A stretch of DNA of 64,000 nt, from the NCBI GenBank assembly GCA_015501585.1, contig JADNRY010000033.1, positions 124,001 through 188,000 on the forward strand, given 5' to 3'. The DNA is from Rhodocollybia butyracea. Taxonomy: Eukaryota > Basidiomycota > Agaricomycetes > Agaricales > Omphalotaceae. A program made the translations under genes and the position numbers. The notes beneath the pieces are model-generated. The model was not told where the DNA came from and did not search any database. It was given only the letters and a program-made list of their open reading frames with translations. Below, one piece after another: positions 23,331 to 35,000 of this stretch; positions within the stretch are counted from its first letter, which is position 1, and each line of letters begins with the position of its first letter.

Positions 23331-24568
23331 CCTTGGAGATCATAACAGATGGTGTAGACTCGGAGTTCTACGCAGATTAAATTAATGGTCTTGATGCTCT
23401 GCGAAGCTTTTCCTTCTCCTTGGGCTATCGGGCTCGATCTCCACGTTCGTTCCCTCATGGGATTCACTGAACTCACATCCTACTCGCAATACCGCACCTT
23501 TAGAGTCCAAGCAGCCTCCTTTTCGTGGGGATCATTCAATGCCGGCTTGGTGACTCTGACTCAGTGGTATGTATCATTCACCACCCTAGATGCCCTTAAG
23601 GATAGTAAGTATCCCAAATCATAATCACTGTTAGATTCAAGTTAGATTCCTAGTACCTACTACGCCCTGCTGCAGAAATATACACTCCTATTCTCTTACT
23701 CCTCGTAAATAAAGACGGCAAAGCGTTAGGTCGACTTAGCTGAAAAACTTGCACATGCTGCTGGTCCAAGCTTTCTGCGACCACGCGGCGCAAGTCTCAG
23801 TTGCGCGATAGTAATACATTGATTTGAGGGGTAATGGTCATTCAACCTTGTGTCAGTGGATAATTTAAACACCTGCAAGTCATTGTTGAACTCAACAAGT
23901 CCAAAATGGATGAATCAGTCGCGGGAATGGAAGTGCCGAGCGGCATCGCGGCGGCTGGCCGTTGATTTGATTTGGGATCACGATCAGATCACGATACTAT
24001 TTAAATTTTGTACCTCTACCAGCCTGTACCTTGTCCTATACTTGCTGCTACTGCTTCTGCTGGATTAAATGTCGCCACGCTCAACGTCAGCATGTGGTCC
24101 GCTCTCGATACCACGCAGCGAGCAAAAATTGCGCACACAAATGGGTAGTACCAGATACTTGTTTAGGACATCTGGGGGACACTGCATGCAAATCACCATA
24201 AATTTTGGTGGAAATAGTAAGATTATGTTAAACTTGTATGAAGTTTCATACAAGTTTAACATAATCTTACTATCTTCACACAAGTTTAACATAATTTTAC
24301 TACTTCCACAAAAAATTTATGGTGATTTGCAGGCCACTGAGTGGGAAGAAGATGCGAGCCGATGCGACGAGTTTCGCGTTTGGGATGCCTACTTACATCA
24401 AGCTCAAGGTTTCTAAGATGATTCTGCCGTAGCCCAAAATACCAGGCATATAAATTCCGGGCCCTCTCCTGTGGATTTTGGTCCCGTTAAAGTGGTAACA
24501 GCACTTTCTTGCCTTCCTTCCTCTCGAGCCTCACATTCATTTTTTCTTTCTCGCCAGTCGTTCATTAC
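23331..24568. other. Upstream region of GH27 copy B with a hairpin insertion
   Basis: Similar to 48.23-49.30 kb upstream of GH27 copy D, so part of a duplicated block. No gene supported. A TATA-like TATAAAT lies at 24449-24455. The hairpin at 24187-24331 is absent from the paralogous region. Confidence 0.55.
24187..24331. repeat. Palindromic MITE-like insertion
   Basis: Outer inverted ends TGCAAATCACCATAAATTTT and its near-complement (through ggtgatttgca) enclose a near-perfect palindrome. Arms 24214-24242 and 24245-24273 (29 bp) are exact reverse complements around a 2-nt centre, followed by a third partial copy. It is absent at the equivalent site near 49.07 kb. I could not define a clear target duplication. 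Confidence 0.65.
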
Positions 24569-26113
24569 ATGATCGTCCCTTGCGTTGCCACTCTAGCTAC
24601 TGCAGCTACGGGTTCTGTTCATTCAAACACACTATCAGCCAAACTCCAAACGGCTTCACTGGCGCGGCGAGAGGTTGGAACTCGTTTGGTGAGTCTCGCT
24701 TTTACAAAACGGTCATGTTGGTAGCGTATAACTCAATGAAATATACAGGCATACAAGCAGATGGTGCTACCAATCCAACCTTCGTTTTCAACCAGGCTCA
24801 AGTCCAGCAACAATGTGACGTTCTACTAGCTTTCTCTGGTCTAACCAGCCTTGGCTACGAGGTCTGCAGTCTCGATTCTGGATGGTCTATTGGTGGTAAC
24901 GGTGATGCGAACGGACGGATTATCGCGGATAGCTCGTTGTTCAACATGACAGATCTCGCCAATCATCTTGATAGCGAAGGTATGCCCAAATTCCCTGCAT
25001 ACGCGTAAATCTCACACTAATTGATACAGGTCTACAGCTCGGTGTCTACGTCATTCCAGGAGGCTTTGAGGCGGACGTGAACAAGACCATTCTGGGCACC
25101 GATGGTGATGTTCCGTATGCACAGGAAATAACGGCCTCGCTTGGTGCAACTGGATCTACGGAGAGGATGGAGTTCAACAGTGGCATAATTCTGTAGTTGA
25201 TTTGTTTGCTCAATGGTGATTCCAGTTTGTCTATACCGGAACGTATGTGAAATCTATCGTAGGGGTGTCAACTTTATCAAGTTTGATTTCATCATTCCTG
25301 GGTCCCCGCAGAATGGAGCTACGCTTCCCGCCAACAAATCCTTAGCTGTCGTCGCTTATCACAATGCCATCTCTCAATCTGAGCGGCAGATGCGTCTGGA
25401 CATAAGCTGGAAGCTTACGCGCGATCCGTCCGATTTTGAGATCTGGGAAACCAACGCCGACTCATTCCGTACCGACCAGGACATCAACAACGCCGGAGAC
25501 GATTCGTTCACCGTGTAGGCTACCGTTCAGCGAGCTATCGACAATTATCTTGCACACGGAAGAGGACGAAACTCTCACCATATACCCCGACATGGACAAT
25601 CTGTTTGTGGCCAATTCGGCGGCAGTGGATGGGGTTACTGACGATGAACGCTTCACGATTATGAGTCACTGGATGGGAGCGGCATCCAACCTCATACTTG
25701 GAAATGATATGACGGATATAGATGGTGGGTCATTATTTCTTACAGAATACCTCCTCGTACGACCCATCGTATAACCACTGGGATGGCCATTCCCACAAAC
25801 TCAGAAGCACACAGTGTCGCGGACTTCGCTACCCAGAACCCTATGCGTCCTCGAAACCCAGGAACCGGCCTTGGCGACGCCCAGCAGCTGCAGGCGTGGA
25901 TCGGCGGGCCTAACAGCACAGGGAACGCTTTTGTGATTCTGGTAAACTACGGGACTAGTATTGCAGGAGTGCAGAACGTTACTGTTTTCTGGTCGGATTT
26001 GGGAATATCTGGAAGCTTTGGTGTTCGAGATGTTTGGCAAGGATAGGATTTGGGAACCTTTGATAGTGCTCTGAGTGCAAGTTTGGACGAGGGGCAGCGT
26101 TTTTTGAAGTGAT
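24569..26113 (+). pseudogene. GH27-type alpha-galactosidase, copy B (multiple lesions)
   Basis: Closest to intact copy D and collinear with its five exons. Lesions relative to D: a 4-nt loss in exon 1 (cactatcagcc), a 4-nt net loss in exon 3 near GTDGD, a stop codon TAG where D encodes a residue after SFT in exon 4 (about 25516-25518), a 14-nt deletion at DNY (about 25549), a 27-nt deletion removing GPDQGSGGF in exon 5, and a late TAG after VWQG. Conserved stretches such as CSLDSGWSIGGNGDANGR, MRLDISWKL and NPMRPRNPGTGLGDAQQL remain. It is the partner of the Ala/Pro gene in the duplicated unit and is clearly dead. Confidence 0.9.
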
Positions 26114-26267
26114 GATTTTCGGTTTACCTACAAGCTATCTATTTTTAGCAATAATTTCGATAGAATTTCTAGGTATTTCCAGTTGTTTGCCACAACATAC
26201 AAAGGCCCGGCAATCGCTTACACTTGTGCTGAGTCCGGTCTTTCTACTGAACCCAACACTCTTGGAG

Positions 26268-27579
26268 TCACTCGGCTGCTCCTCTCAAATCCAAAATTCT
26301 CCTGAGGCGAGGAGGGGCCGAATCATTGTATTCGACTGGAGGGTTCGTATCTTGAAGAGACCGGGTTACGAGGAATGAATGTAAAACTCAATCGACTCAC
26401 CGATGGAGAAGTAAGAAGCGTCAGCAGTACTCATTTTGTTCAAGTGTACCGTTGCTTCCTCAAAAATGCTATCAAGTGCGTATTCTGCGGAGATTGAGCA
26501 ATCGGCTAAGCGGAACATATGCTTCCAGATCATGTCCTCGAGGTCTTGAATAGCTGCTGGCTTGGTCCTATTTCTAGATCGCATGATGGCGTACTTGAAT
26601 AGTCAATGAGTACTAGACAAAAAATTAAAGTAAAAGAAAACCTACCTGCCAGAGTACCCCACGGTTGATTCCCTGGATCTTCTTGTCATATAATAAAATA
26701 ATCGGAGAGATCGCTATGGCACAGTGCAGAATCGCCTGCCAGTGATTCGGGTCGAAAATGTCGCACAAAGTTTTGTTTGTTCGATGCGGCTGTAGGGCCT
26801 TAGACCTAATTATATATATTTAGCGGGGGTCAGTGTTCAGAACGTAGTGGACCACCCACCCTTTGCTTGCTAGCTCATCTACCAGAATTGTCCAAGCTGG
26901 TGTCAAAATATGTTTCTTTGGTAGTTGAATCAAGCCCTTGAATGGAATTTGCGTTACACAGCCATGATATATAATTTCTAAAACCTACCTCTCGATACAT
27001 TCGTATTTGAAAGGCCGCAATGGTGATGTTGTATCTTAGGGTCCAAGCCCGAACCGAGAGTGGCACCCCCTGGACAAGAGCCACCAAGGGTTCTGTTGAT
27101 GTTTGCTTGGAGAGTGGCGTAGAATAGAAAGCGAAAGGCCTGTGTTTCGTCCACCTGGTTTTTAGGGTCTCTATATGTGTTTTACACCCAGATTCAAAGA
27201 ACAAGCAATACTAATTGAATCGGTTTAGGACAAGGCACTGAAAAAGCCTGTAAGTAGTACGCACATTGGCCTTTAACTTTTTCAAATTAACGGTCTCTGA
27301 TGGGAACTGATTTAAAGTACAGGTTAATTCCTGTTTTTCAACCATCGCAATAAACTGAGAAGCAAATAACGGAGCCGTGACCTGCATCCATTGGTCCAAA
27401 GTTAAGCCTCCCCTCTGCCTCAAGGCAGTGAGATTCCAGATCCCGTCTTTCTCAAAGTTTTCCAGAATGGTGCCCTTCAGTCTGGAGAAGTCGGCCGAGT
27501 GAGTTGAATTCAGGAAAATTTGGTACTTGTCCACTATATTTGGCGGCAGCCAAGCACTACTGATCTCCTTCAAGGCCAT
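26268..27579 (-). CDS. Six-exon gene of unknown function
   Basis: I do not recognise this protein. Six exons on the minus strand (27579-27265, 27210-26989, 26936-26860, 26805-26646, 26593-26401, 26350-26268) join in phase at GT-AG sites with introns of 50-68 nt. They give 349 aa without a stop, which strongly supports a real gene. It begins MALKEISSAWLPPNIVDKY. Visible features are an amphipathic, Trp-containing N-terminal half (ALRQRGGLTLDQWMQV), a basic middle (TRWTKHRPFAFYSTP), a possible short hydrophobic stretch (HCAIAISPIILLYDKK), an acidic helix (DLEDMIWKHMFRLAD) and a Pro/Arg-rich end. No signal peptide or clear catalytic motif. It lies tail-to-tail with GH27 copy B and outside both duplicated blocks; no second copy occurs in the window. 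Confidence 0.65.
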
Positions 27580-28047
27580 TGCTGTTGATGAAAAAGAAAA
27601 TTGACGCTTGCTTTGAAACAATCACATGTTACAACCATTTCTTATGCTCATCCTACCCTCTTTAAGACTCGCACAGATACAACCATTTCAATTTTCCATC
27701 TTAACCCAACCCAATTCTTTACTTACTTGACCTCTACCTATATGCCGGAACTCAGAACTGGGCGCCATTACTCCGAAGCGCTTATCTCAGAACACTATCC
27801 TCATTTGTTTGGCGTTCCCTTCCAGAATCTGAACCAAAGTGCGATGCGAGCCGTGCTGTTTTAGAGTTTGTCTCTTTTGCCTTCAGAGAATAATCACGCG
27901 TTGAGCTTCGGGGATCATGTGGCTATTCCAAGGGTTCTGAGAGGAAGTGGTTATCTCGCATAAACCCTTCGAAGGAACAACTTGTTCTCTCCTTTTTGTT
28001 CCTCTTTGTATACCCACTGTTCTCGTCTCTCCTCTTTGGAATCTTTA
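27580..28047. other. GH27-type 5-prime flank fused to the UspA relic
   Basis: From about 27840 to 28040 the sequence matches the GH27 upstream region (agcttcggggatca, gaggaagtggtt, cttgttctctcc; compare 6865-7070). It then joins abruptly at about 28048 to exon 2 of the UspA paralog (gatgaattaggaagagag). This is a recombination junction, not a gene start. Confidence 0.55.
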
Positions 28048-28640
28048 CGCCGGATGAATTAGGAAGAGAGGCACTCGATTGGTCGCTTGAAAGCTTTGTG
28101 CGGATGGTGATGAGTTTGTTGTTTTCAGAGGCGTTGAAGATGTACTTGGTATGTTGCTGATACTCTGTTGATCCTTTCATGTTCCTCATTCCAATTCCAG
28201 ATCGTCCTGAAGATGTTGTATGTGAGGATGCTCGTGCACTTATGGTGTATATTCAAGCAAAGAGTCAGGAATTTGACTCAGATTGCAAAGCCAGTCGTTT
28301 GAATCACCTTTCCTTTGACGTCGATTTTTCGGATCCAGCTATCTATCATCTTGGGATATATCGCAGGAAAGGTCACCAATACTCTTGGTCGCCTTATTGC
28401 TCTTTACAAGCCCGATTCGGCTGTGGTGGGTACCCATAGACAAAGGTTAATGGTATTTTTGTCGGCCGCAGTGCTTACGCTTGCTTCCCTGATTGATCTT
28501 GCGATTGTTCAGGGCATGGCAAGTCCGTATAGGCAAAGGAACGACGGGCAGCATTAGTTGGTCTCCTGTACCTATCATTGTCGTCCGGCCAGTCAAGAAG
28601 GCCGTCGAAAAACGGAGGGCGGATCCTAAGAGATATGTAG
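28048..28640 (+). pseudogene. Truncated UspA paralog
   Basis: Collinear with UspA exons 2-5 (5400-6030) including intron positions, but lacking exon 1 and any start. An indel in exon 2 (gtgcggatggtgatg versus gtgcaggacggtgacg) and further small deletions break the frame. Recognisable pieces are EDARALMVYIQAKSQEFD, IAGKVTNTLGRLIALYKPDS and GIGKGTTGSI. It marks the left end of the second UspA-GH27-7TM block. Confidence 0.85.
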
Positions 28641-29367
28641 CGGTACAAGAGTGTTCCCGACTCGACGTCGCATAGATAATATGTTGAATTGATTGTTTGT
28701 TAACAATGCATCGAGAATATCCCACTCCTATACAGGCGAAAACACAAACTTGTTCTTGACTATTTACACGCAACTCTCACTGCTGCATGCTAGAACCAAG
28801 TGCAATGCCGCTCTTCCTCGCTTTCCTCAAAGCTGGCGAGTAATTGGGTTTCCTGTCGTACGTTATTATCCCTCTTCATGTGATCTGCCACCGTGACCTT
28901 GTGCGTCTCTTCCACAAACGGTCCCTTCGCTGACTGTTACCAGATGGCTTACTGGCCAAACCACCAATAAAGGCGTCATGTAAATTACAAAAAGAATCAG
29001 TTATGCATGCCACACACACACAAGATCCCAGAAGACATTTGTTTTATGAAGGACACTCATTTAGTCACATCCCGTTTGTGTGACGAGCCGATGCGAGCCT
29101 GCTTGTTTAGAGTTTTTCTTTGTTTTTTTTTCCTTTTTCCAGAGCATTAAGCTTCGGGAATCGTGTGTTATTTCAAAGCTTCTGGGAGGAAGTGGTTGAT
29201 ATTTCGTTGTGTATAAAATATGCTCGGGAAAGCCTCGCACTTTTCCCTCAGGTGGGATTCTGTCACCAAGTTCATTCTAGTAAGTCTTGTTCTCTCTCCC
29301 AATTGATGTATTCGCCTCGTATACTCACAGTTAATGTCTCTCCTCTGTCGTTCTCAGCATTCCTCAG
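28641..29367. other. Upstream region of GH27 copy C
   Basis: Similar to 6.42-7.08 kb. TATAAAATA at 29212-29220 and a probable leader intron (about 29281-29357). No other gene seen. Confidence 0.5.
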
Positions 29368-29753
29368 ATGTTCGTTCCTTGCACCGCGACTGTCGCAGCT
29401 GCGGCTGCAAGCTCCGTCCTTCTGTTCTCACTCACTATCAACCAGACCCTGAATGGGTTTAACAGCCCGCGAGGGGCTGGAACTCATGGGGTGAGTTACT
29501 CTTGTTCAAGTGATTCTATTGTATTTTGTACTGAGCAGATCATATACTCGTAGTAGGCCTAGAAGACAACCCTGCCACCGACCCAAGTTTCGTGTTCGAC
29601 CAGACACACATTGAGCGGCAATGTGATATTTTGGCTACGTCTGGTCTCATCAACCTTAGCTACACGACGTGCAGTGTTGGCTTTGGGTGGTCTCTCGATT
29701 CTGGAGACGCGAACGGATGTGTCATCGCGATTAGCTCGTTGTTCGATATGGCA
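29368..29753 (+). pseudogene. GH27 copy C, 5-prime part (exons 1-2, split by MULE)
   Basis: Matches copy A exons 1 and 2 up to SLFDMA, where the MULE enters. Exon 1 has a 1-nt loss (aacagcccgcgagg versus aacagcgccgcgagg). It continues at 38217 after the element, with the 9-bp GATATGGCA repeated on both sides. Confidence 0.9.
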
Positions 29754-29779
29754 CGGTAGGTAGAATTTGGAGTCAGCCT

Positions 29780-31360
29780 AGTGAGTATTGCGTCAAAATT
29801 TGGAGTCAGGTGAGTATTGAGTATTGACTCAAATTAATTGGAGTCAGCTGTGTAAATAGTAGGTACTTGGTCATTTGACTGTACAGCGTCAAATGTTTGT
29901 ATAATTGTATACTTACATCCTCAACCATATGCCCAATGTTTCCAACTTCAATTCTCGGTGTTCACGCTCTCTACCTTTGCATACGCAACTTTTTGATGGG
30001 ATCAATGCATCGATCAACGAGGTTGGCAATGTGCGACGATGTACAAAACTATGAATACTAAAATCTAATTATTCTAAAGTGGTGCTAGACACCAAAAAGG
30101 TATAATATATCACCAACTTAACCTGGGATTGTCTTGACTCTTCACTTTACTTGACTCCAAATTTATACTCACTTGACTCCAAATTCATACTCACTTGACT
30201 CAAACTCACATGCAAAAAAGTCAAGTGAGTCAAGTGAGTCAAGTGGAGTCAAGTAGAGTCAAGCACTTGAGTATACTCATACTCAAGTGACTCAAAATAC
30301 TTGACTCACATTTATATTTGAGTCACTTGAGTTACATTGGAGTTCAGTGAGTCAAGCTGGAGTCAAGCTTGAGTCACACTAAAAACTTATATTGGAGTCA
30401 CTTGAGTCTTATTGGAGTTGAGTGAGTCAAGATTGGAGTCACTTGAGTTTTATTTGAGTTGAGTCACTTGAGTCCATTAGAGTTGAGTACACCTTTGTGG
30501 AGTCGAGTTGAGTCACTTGAGTTCAATTAGAGTTGAGTATGCCTTTGTGGAGTCCAGCTGAAGTCAGTCTCAATGTCATGATTTAGGACTACGCCAACAT
30601 ATACCTCACCCACTGTTTAAGTGTGAGTCTTGTCACTTGAGTTTATTGGAGTTGAGTGAGTCAAGATTGGAGTCACTTGAGTTTTTTTTGAGTTGAGTCA
30701 CTTGAGTTCTATTAGAGTTGAGTATGCCTTTGTGGAGTCAAGTTGAGTCACTTGAGTTCTAGAAGTCAGCCTCAATGTCATGATTTAGGACTATGCCAAC
30801 ATGTACTGCACCCACTGTTCAAGCGAGAGTCTTGTCACTTGAGCTTATTGGAGTTGAGTGAGTCAAGATTGGAGTCACTTGAGTTTTCTTTCAAGTTGAG
30901 TCACTTGACTTCTATTAGAGTTGAGTACACCTTTGTGGAGTCAAGTTGAGTCACTTGAGTTCTATTAAGTTGAGTATGCCTTCATGGAGTCCAACTGAAG
31001 TCAGCCTCAATGTCATGATTTCGGACTATGCCAACACGTACCACACCCACTGTTTAAGCATGAGTCTTGTCACTTGAGTTTATTGGAGTTGAGTGAGTCA
31101 AGATTGGATTGGAGTCACTTGAGCTCTATTAGAGTTGAGTAGGCCTTTGTGGAGTCCAACTGAAGTCAGGTTGCCAGCCTCAATGTCACAATTTATGACT
31201 GCGCCAACACGTACCGTAGCCACTGTTGAAGTGTGAGACTTGTCACTCAATTTTATTGGAGTTGAGTGAGTCAAGATTGGAGTCACTTGAGTTTTATTGG
31301 AGTTGAGTCACTTGAGTTCTACTAGAGTTGAGTAGGCCTTTGTGGAGTCCAACTTGTTGA
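29780..31360. repeat. Subterminal TGASTCA-rich and long-period tandem array of the large MULE
   Basis: Dense gagtca / ttgagt motifs, with a higher-order unit in the right part. The string cctcaatgtca recurs near 30569, 30770, 31006 and 31178, giving four copies of about 170-235 bp, each followed by atgattt (or a variant), gccaacatgtac and a run of ttggagttgagtgagtcaag. The same motif family occurs in the small MULE. Confidence 0.85.
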
Positions 31361-32067
31361 AGCATGAGACTTGTTGATACACAAAACATTGGCCAGAAAG
31401 TTGAGGGGTAGTCTGCTACTCCCCGCTGTAGCCATAATTATTGAAAATTCAGTCGGTCTTTAGAGTTATGAGTCTACAACGATAAATGTCAGGGATCATC
31501 AAAAATTGATGGGAACAATCGGCGGTGCCAAATTCTGTCCCGCTCATAACAGGATTGTTCAAGACACATAGAGCAAAGGGGGTGTATTGCTAAGATGAAA
31601 GTAGGCCATAATAATGATATAGCAGCTCATAGCACCTCAGATGTACAATATCTAGTACCAGTCTCAAATAATGAGCAATTATACACAATACTTCCTGTTA
31701 TGGTCACTGTCACCTTGGCCCAAATTTTTGAGGTGTTTGTACAGTACAGGTATGAATCGCTTTTTCTATTGCAATTGATCTCATGCCAAGATTCAAAGTT
31801 TAGTACATAAATAATATCAAAGTCGAATCAATAAATAGACATATACTCTCGCATCATCCTATATCTGCATCAGACTTCTAGTTCTTTTCAACAGTAGACA
31901 ACTTACATCTCTGATTGAGTTTCTTCCGTTTGGTATTTCGGGCTGGCTTTTCTTTCCTCTCTTTGTTAGCTTCCTCTGATGTCACTTCTGGCCTCTTTCA
32001 CTTTGAAGCCTTTTGTTTTTTTTTGAGCTCTTTTGCATGTTCCATCTCGTAATGTTCAGCACCAAAG
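31361..32067. other. Non-coding interval in the large MULE
   Basis: Between the repeat array and the end of the transposase gene. No supported gene. The minus-strand stretch 31970-32060 has a coding look (FGAEHYEMEHAKELKKKQ) and may be a frame-shifted tail of the transposase gene. Confidence 0.4.
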
Positions 32068-35000
32068 TCATAGTTTTTCCCATGCTATAACCAGGTCAGT
32101 AGGGATCAGAAAATGAGATACTGGCATAGCAAGTACCATGGTTTCTTCATCATTCCCTTCTCTTTGTTTTGCTGTAGTAACAGATTGATGATTGATTTGA
32201 GGTGTCCAAGCAAGCTCGTGTGGTCCAACATCCAAACCCCACTGATGGTTTCCTGCAACCCCAGCTCGGTCTGATTCATCAAACATAATTTTGTCCAACA
32301 GACTAATAGCCTCAAAGTTGACATCAATGATTTTTGGCCTCAACTTCCCGGTCGTTGTGCGGCCAGTCCAGTCCTTCAATCTCTCCCAAGCCTTTTCCAG
32401 CACCTTTTGCTCCAAATTTCCATCTACCATATCAGCTGTGAGCTCAGAGTGAAATAGATGAGCTACAAGAAGAGTACGAGCATGAGCTATAGTAGTTCTA
32501 AGCATTGTGTTCATGTTAAGTGTTTCTGCCATAGGGATTTTTGTATGTATCCAGTTATTCACCTCTGCTACCTGTGTAGCCAACAGCCCTCCAGTATAAT
32601 ATGTAGCATTTCCACCAATTAGGTCTTTGGAATTTTGGAAGGCAAGAGCAGGTACTTGTTTTAGAGAAAACTTCTCCGGATTAATAGCCAACTCAGTAAG
32701 AAGAACCCTGTGTGGCTGAAGCACTGCAGCTATTTCGCTGCTGCACCGGACTGCAGTTGGGTCTACTAGGAGGTCATCTTCTACTTCTTGTTTACTAAGC
32801 TGCTCTTCAAGTGGACGGATATACAACCCCAACTATGCCTGAATCAATAAAAGTGACTGGTTCCAAAATCATTGTACTTCTTACCCGAATTGTGCGACGT
32901 CCAGCTTGATCTTGCCATAGACCATCAACTATATCAGGTAAAGTGACATTATGAATGATTCCCCCTGCTGCTGCTGGAGATTGAATACCCCGCCACATCT
33001 CAACAGTGCCAATCTTTGATTTTTTATCCCATGTAATCAGTCGAGCAGGATAATAGTATGTACCTCCTTGGCGAACCAGTATTCCCTTTCCAGGGCTTTA
33101 ATAATTTTAGAATTTGCACTGATGGAACATGATTTTTGAAAACTCACAACAGACGGCTTGCAATGCTACCTAGCTTCTGGGTGCGCAGACCTGCTAGTGT
33201 ATTTTTGAAGTGCGCAAAGTCATCCCTGAGAACATGTTGGACTTCAGGAAGCTTACAGTCATCGCACTCAAAATGCTTTGGAATTTGGCTAGTGAAACGC
33301 ATGGTGAGGCAGCTAGTATGGGTGTAATTTTTACAGATTGAGCACTGAACAGTCATCTGTTCAATGTTCTCTCTATAACCATTTGATTCAACACCACATC
33401 TGCAGAGTATGTGATGAGGTGAAGATGGTAGAGGAGAGCTTGAAATGCTGAAGTTACTGTCTGCAAAGGGTATGACTGGGGCAGGAGATGTGAACTCATG
33501 ATCTAGTTCTAGTGTACTCAAAAGAAGGCCGGTGATGGACTCTGATTGATCTGAGAGCTCCTTTGGATCTCCAAGCTGAAAGTCATCACCAATTGGTCCA
33601 GTAGGTGTAAGAGGAAAGGGGGCATCAACAAAGAGTTTGGTAGGCACTCCAGATGAGGCAAAGTTGTATTCCCGAGAACGCTTTGAGGAAGAGCACTGTA
33701 TCCAATCAGGAGAATCAAGAGCTGGAATAGGTAGACTTTCAAAGTCAATGTCCAGTGTGCTTTTGATCAAAGCCTGCTGTTGTACTTGGAACTTCTGCTG
33801 AGCATCAGCCCCCCCTTTGAGTTTATAGATAGCAGAAAAGGTTGTAAATCCAGGCGCGCATGGTGGTTGAGCTCCAGCAAGCAGATCCGCAACTTTCCCT
33901 TTTGCATACTGAGAATATCCCTGGAACTCCATCCCATCATGTATAAAAACTGCCTTGGCTCTGGAAGTAGTGGGAATTGCCATATGGGTGATGTAGTGCT
34001 GATGGCCAAAGAAGATACACGAGACTAGCTCATAAACAACTCCTTTTTTAGCTGCAGCTTCTGATCCTGGTAGGAGTCGCATAGGAAAATCCCAGTGTTT
34101 ATCTGTTGGATACCACATCTGTAAAGAGGAAGTTCAAGAAATCAAATGTAGCTACTTGCCTGCTGTGACATCTGGAGTGATGATTAGAATTACTGGGATC
34201 TCTGTTATGAGCTCAATGGCCTGAGAGCTTCCCAGACAAACTCCAACAATCCTGTCATTCTCAATTTCCTTTCTCCAGCAACCCATTTCTGCCTTCACTG
34301 TAACTGCTAGACTGGGTTGACACAAGAAAGAGAACCAACTTTGGATTTTCCCATGGTGATGATCCCATTGTCGTCCTAAGGGAGACCAGCCAATTGGCTT
34401 TATGTGAGGTGTGATGAGACAGTGCTGCATTCCTGTCCCCCCATGTACACATTTCCAAAGTTGCAAAATGTGTGGTTTGAAAAAGTCACAGCATGGGACA
34501 TCATTTGGAATAAGATAGTCAAGCCACCCCTGAAAGAAAAATGACATCACAAAATGAACTAGAAATTCTTTGATTATTTACCAAAGGCATCTGATATGTT
34601 CCGACTTTTCCCCTCACAATGTGGGTTTCATGGAGAATTTCACGGAAGGCATCCCGGATGTTAGAGATCTCTTCTGCAGGCTGCTGGAAGGGAGGAACTG
34701 GGCCAAGGCTAGGGCGCTGGAATTTATTGACCCCTTCTGCCATACGGAACTGAAATGCAAGATACAAGCAGTATAGAGGGCTTGGTGAAGATGGATTTTC
34801 CTCTGCAGTGGTGACGATGGATTTAAACTCGGCAAAACTACCATAAAAGGCCATTGGACAGAAGAGGGCCTCCAGGGAAGAATCCAGCCAGCAGGAATTA
34901 TTAGACCATGCCAGACCAGGAAGCTCATGGGTGGTTGATAGTTGTATAGCATGGAACTGGCTCTCTGCAGGCTGAGCATTGAGTTTAGAGGGTGACATGT

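Noticed and set aside
24569..26113. GH27 copy B as a functional gene with unusual introns
   Set aside because: At least five independent lesions against copy D, including a 14-nt deletion and stop codons that no intron model removes.
29780..31360. CRISPR-like regular repeat array
   Set aside because: Eukaryotic context, no uniform repeat-spacer structure, and the array ends at transposon termini; it is a subterminal MULE array.
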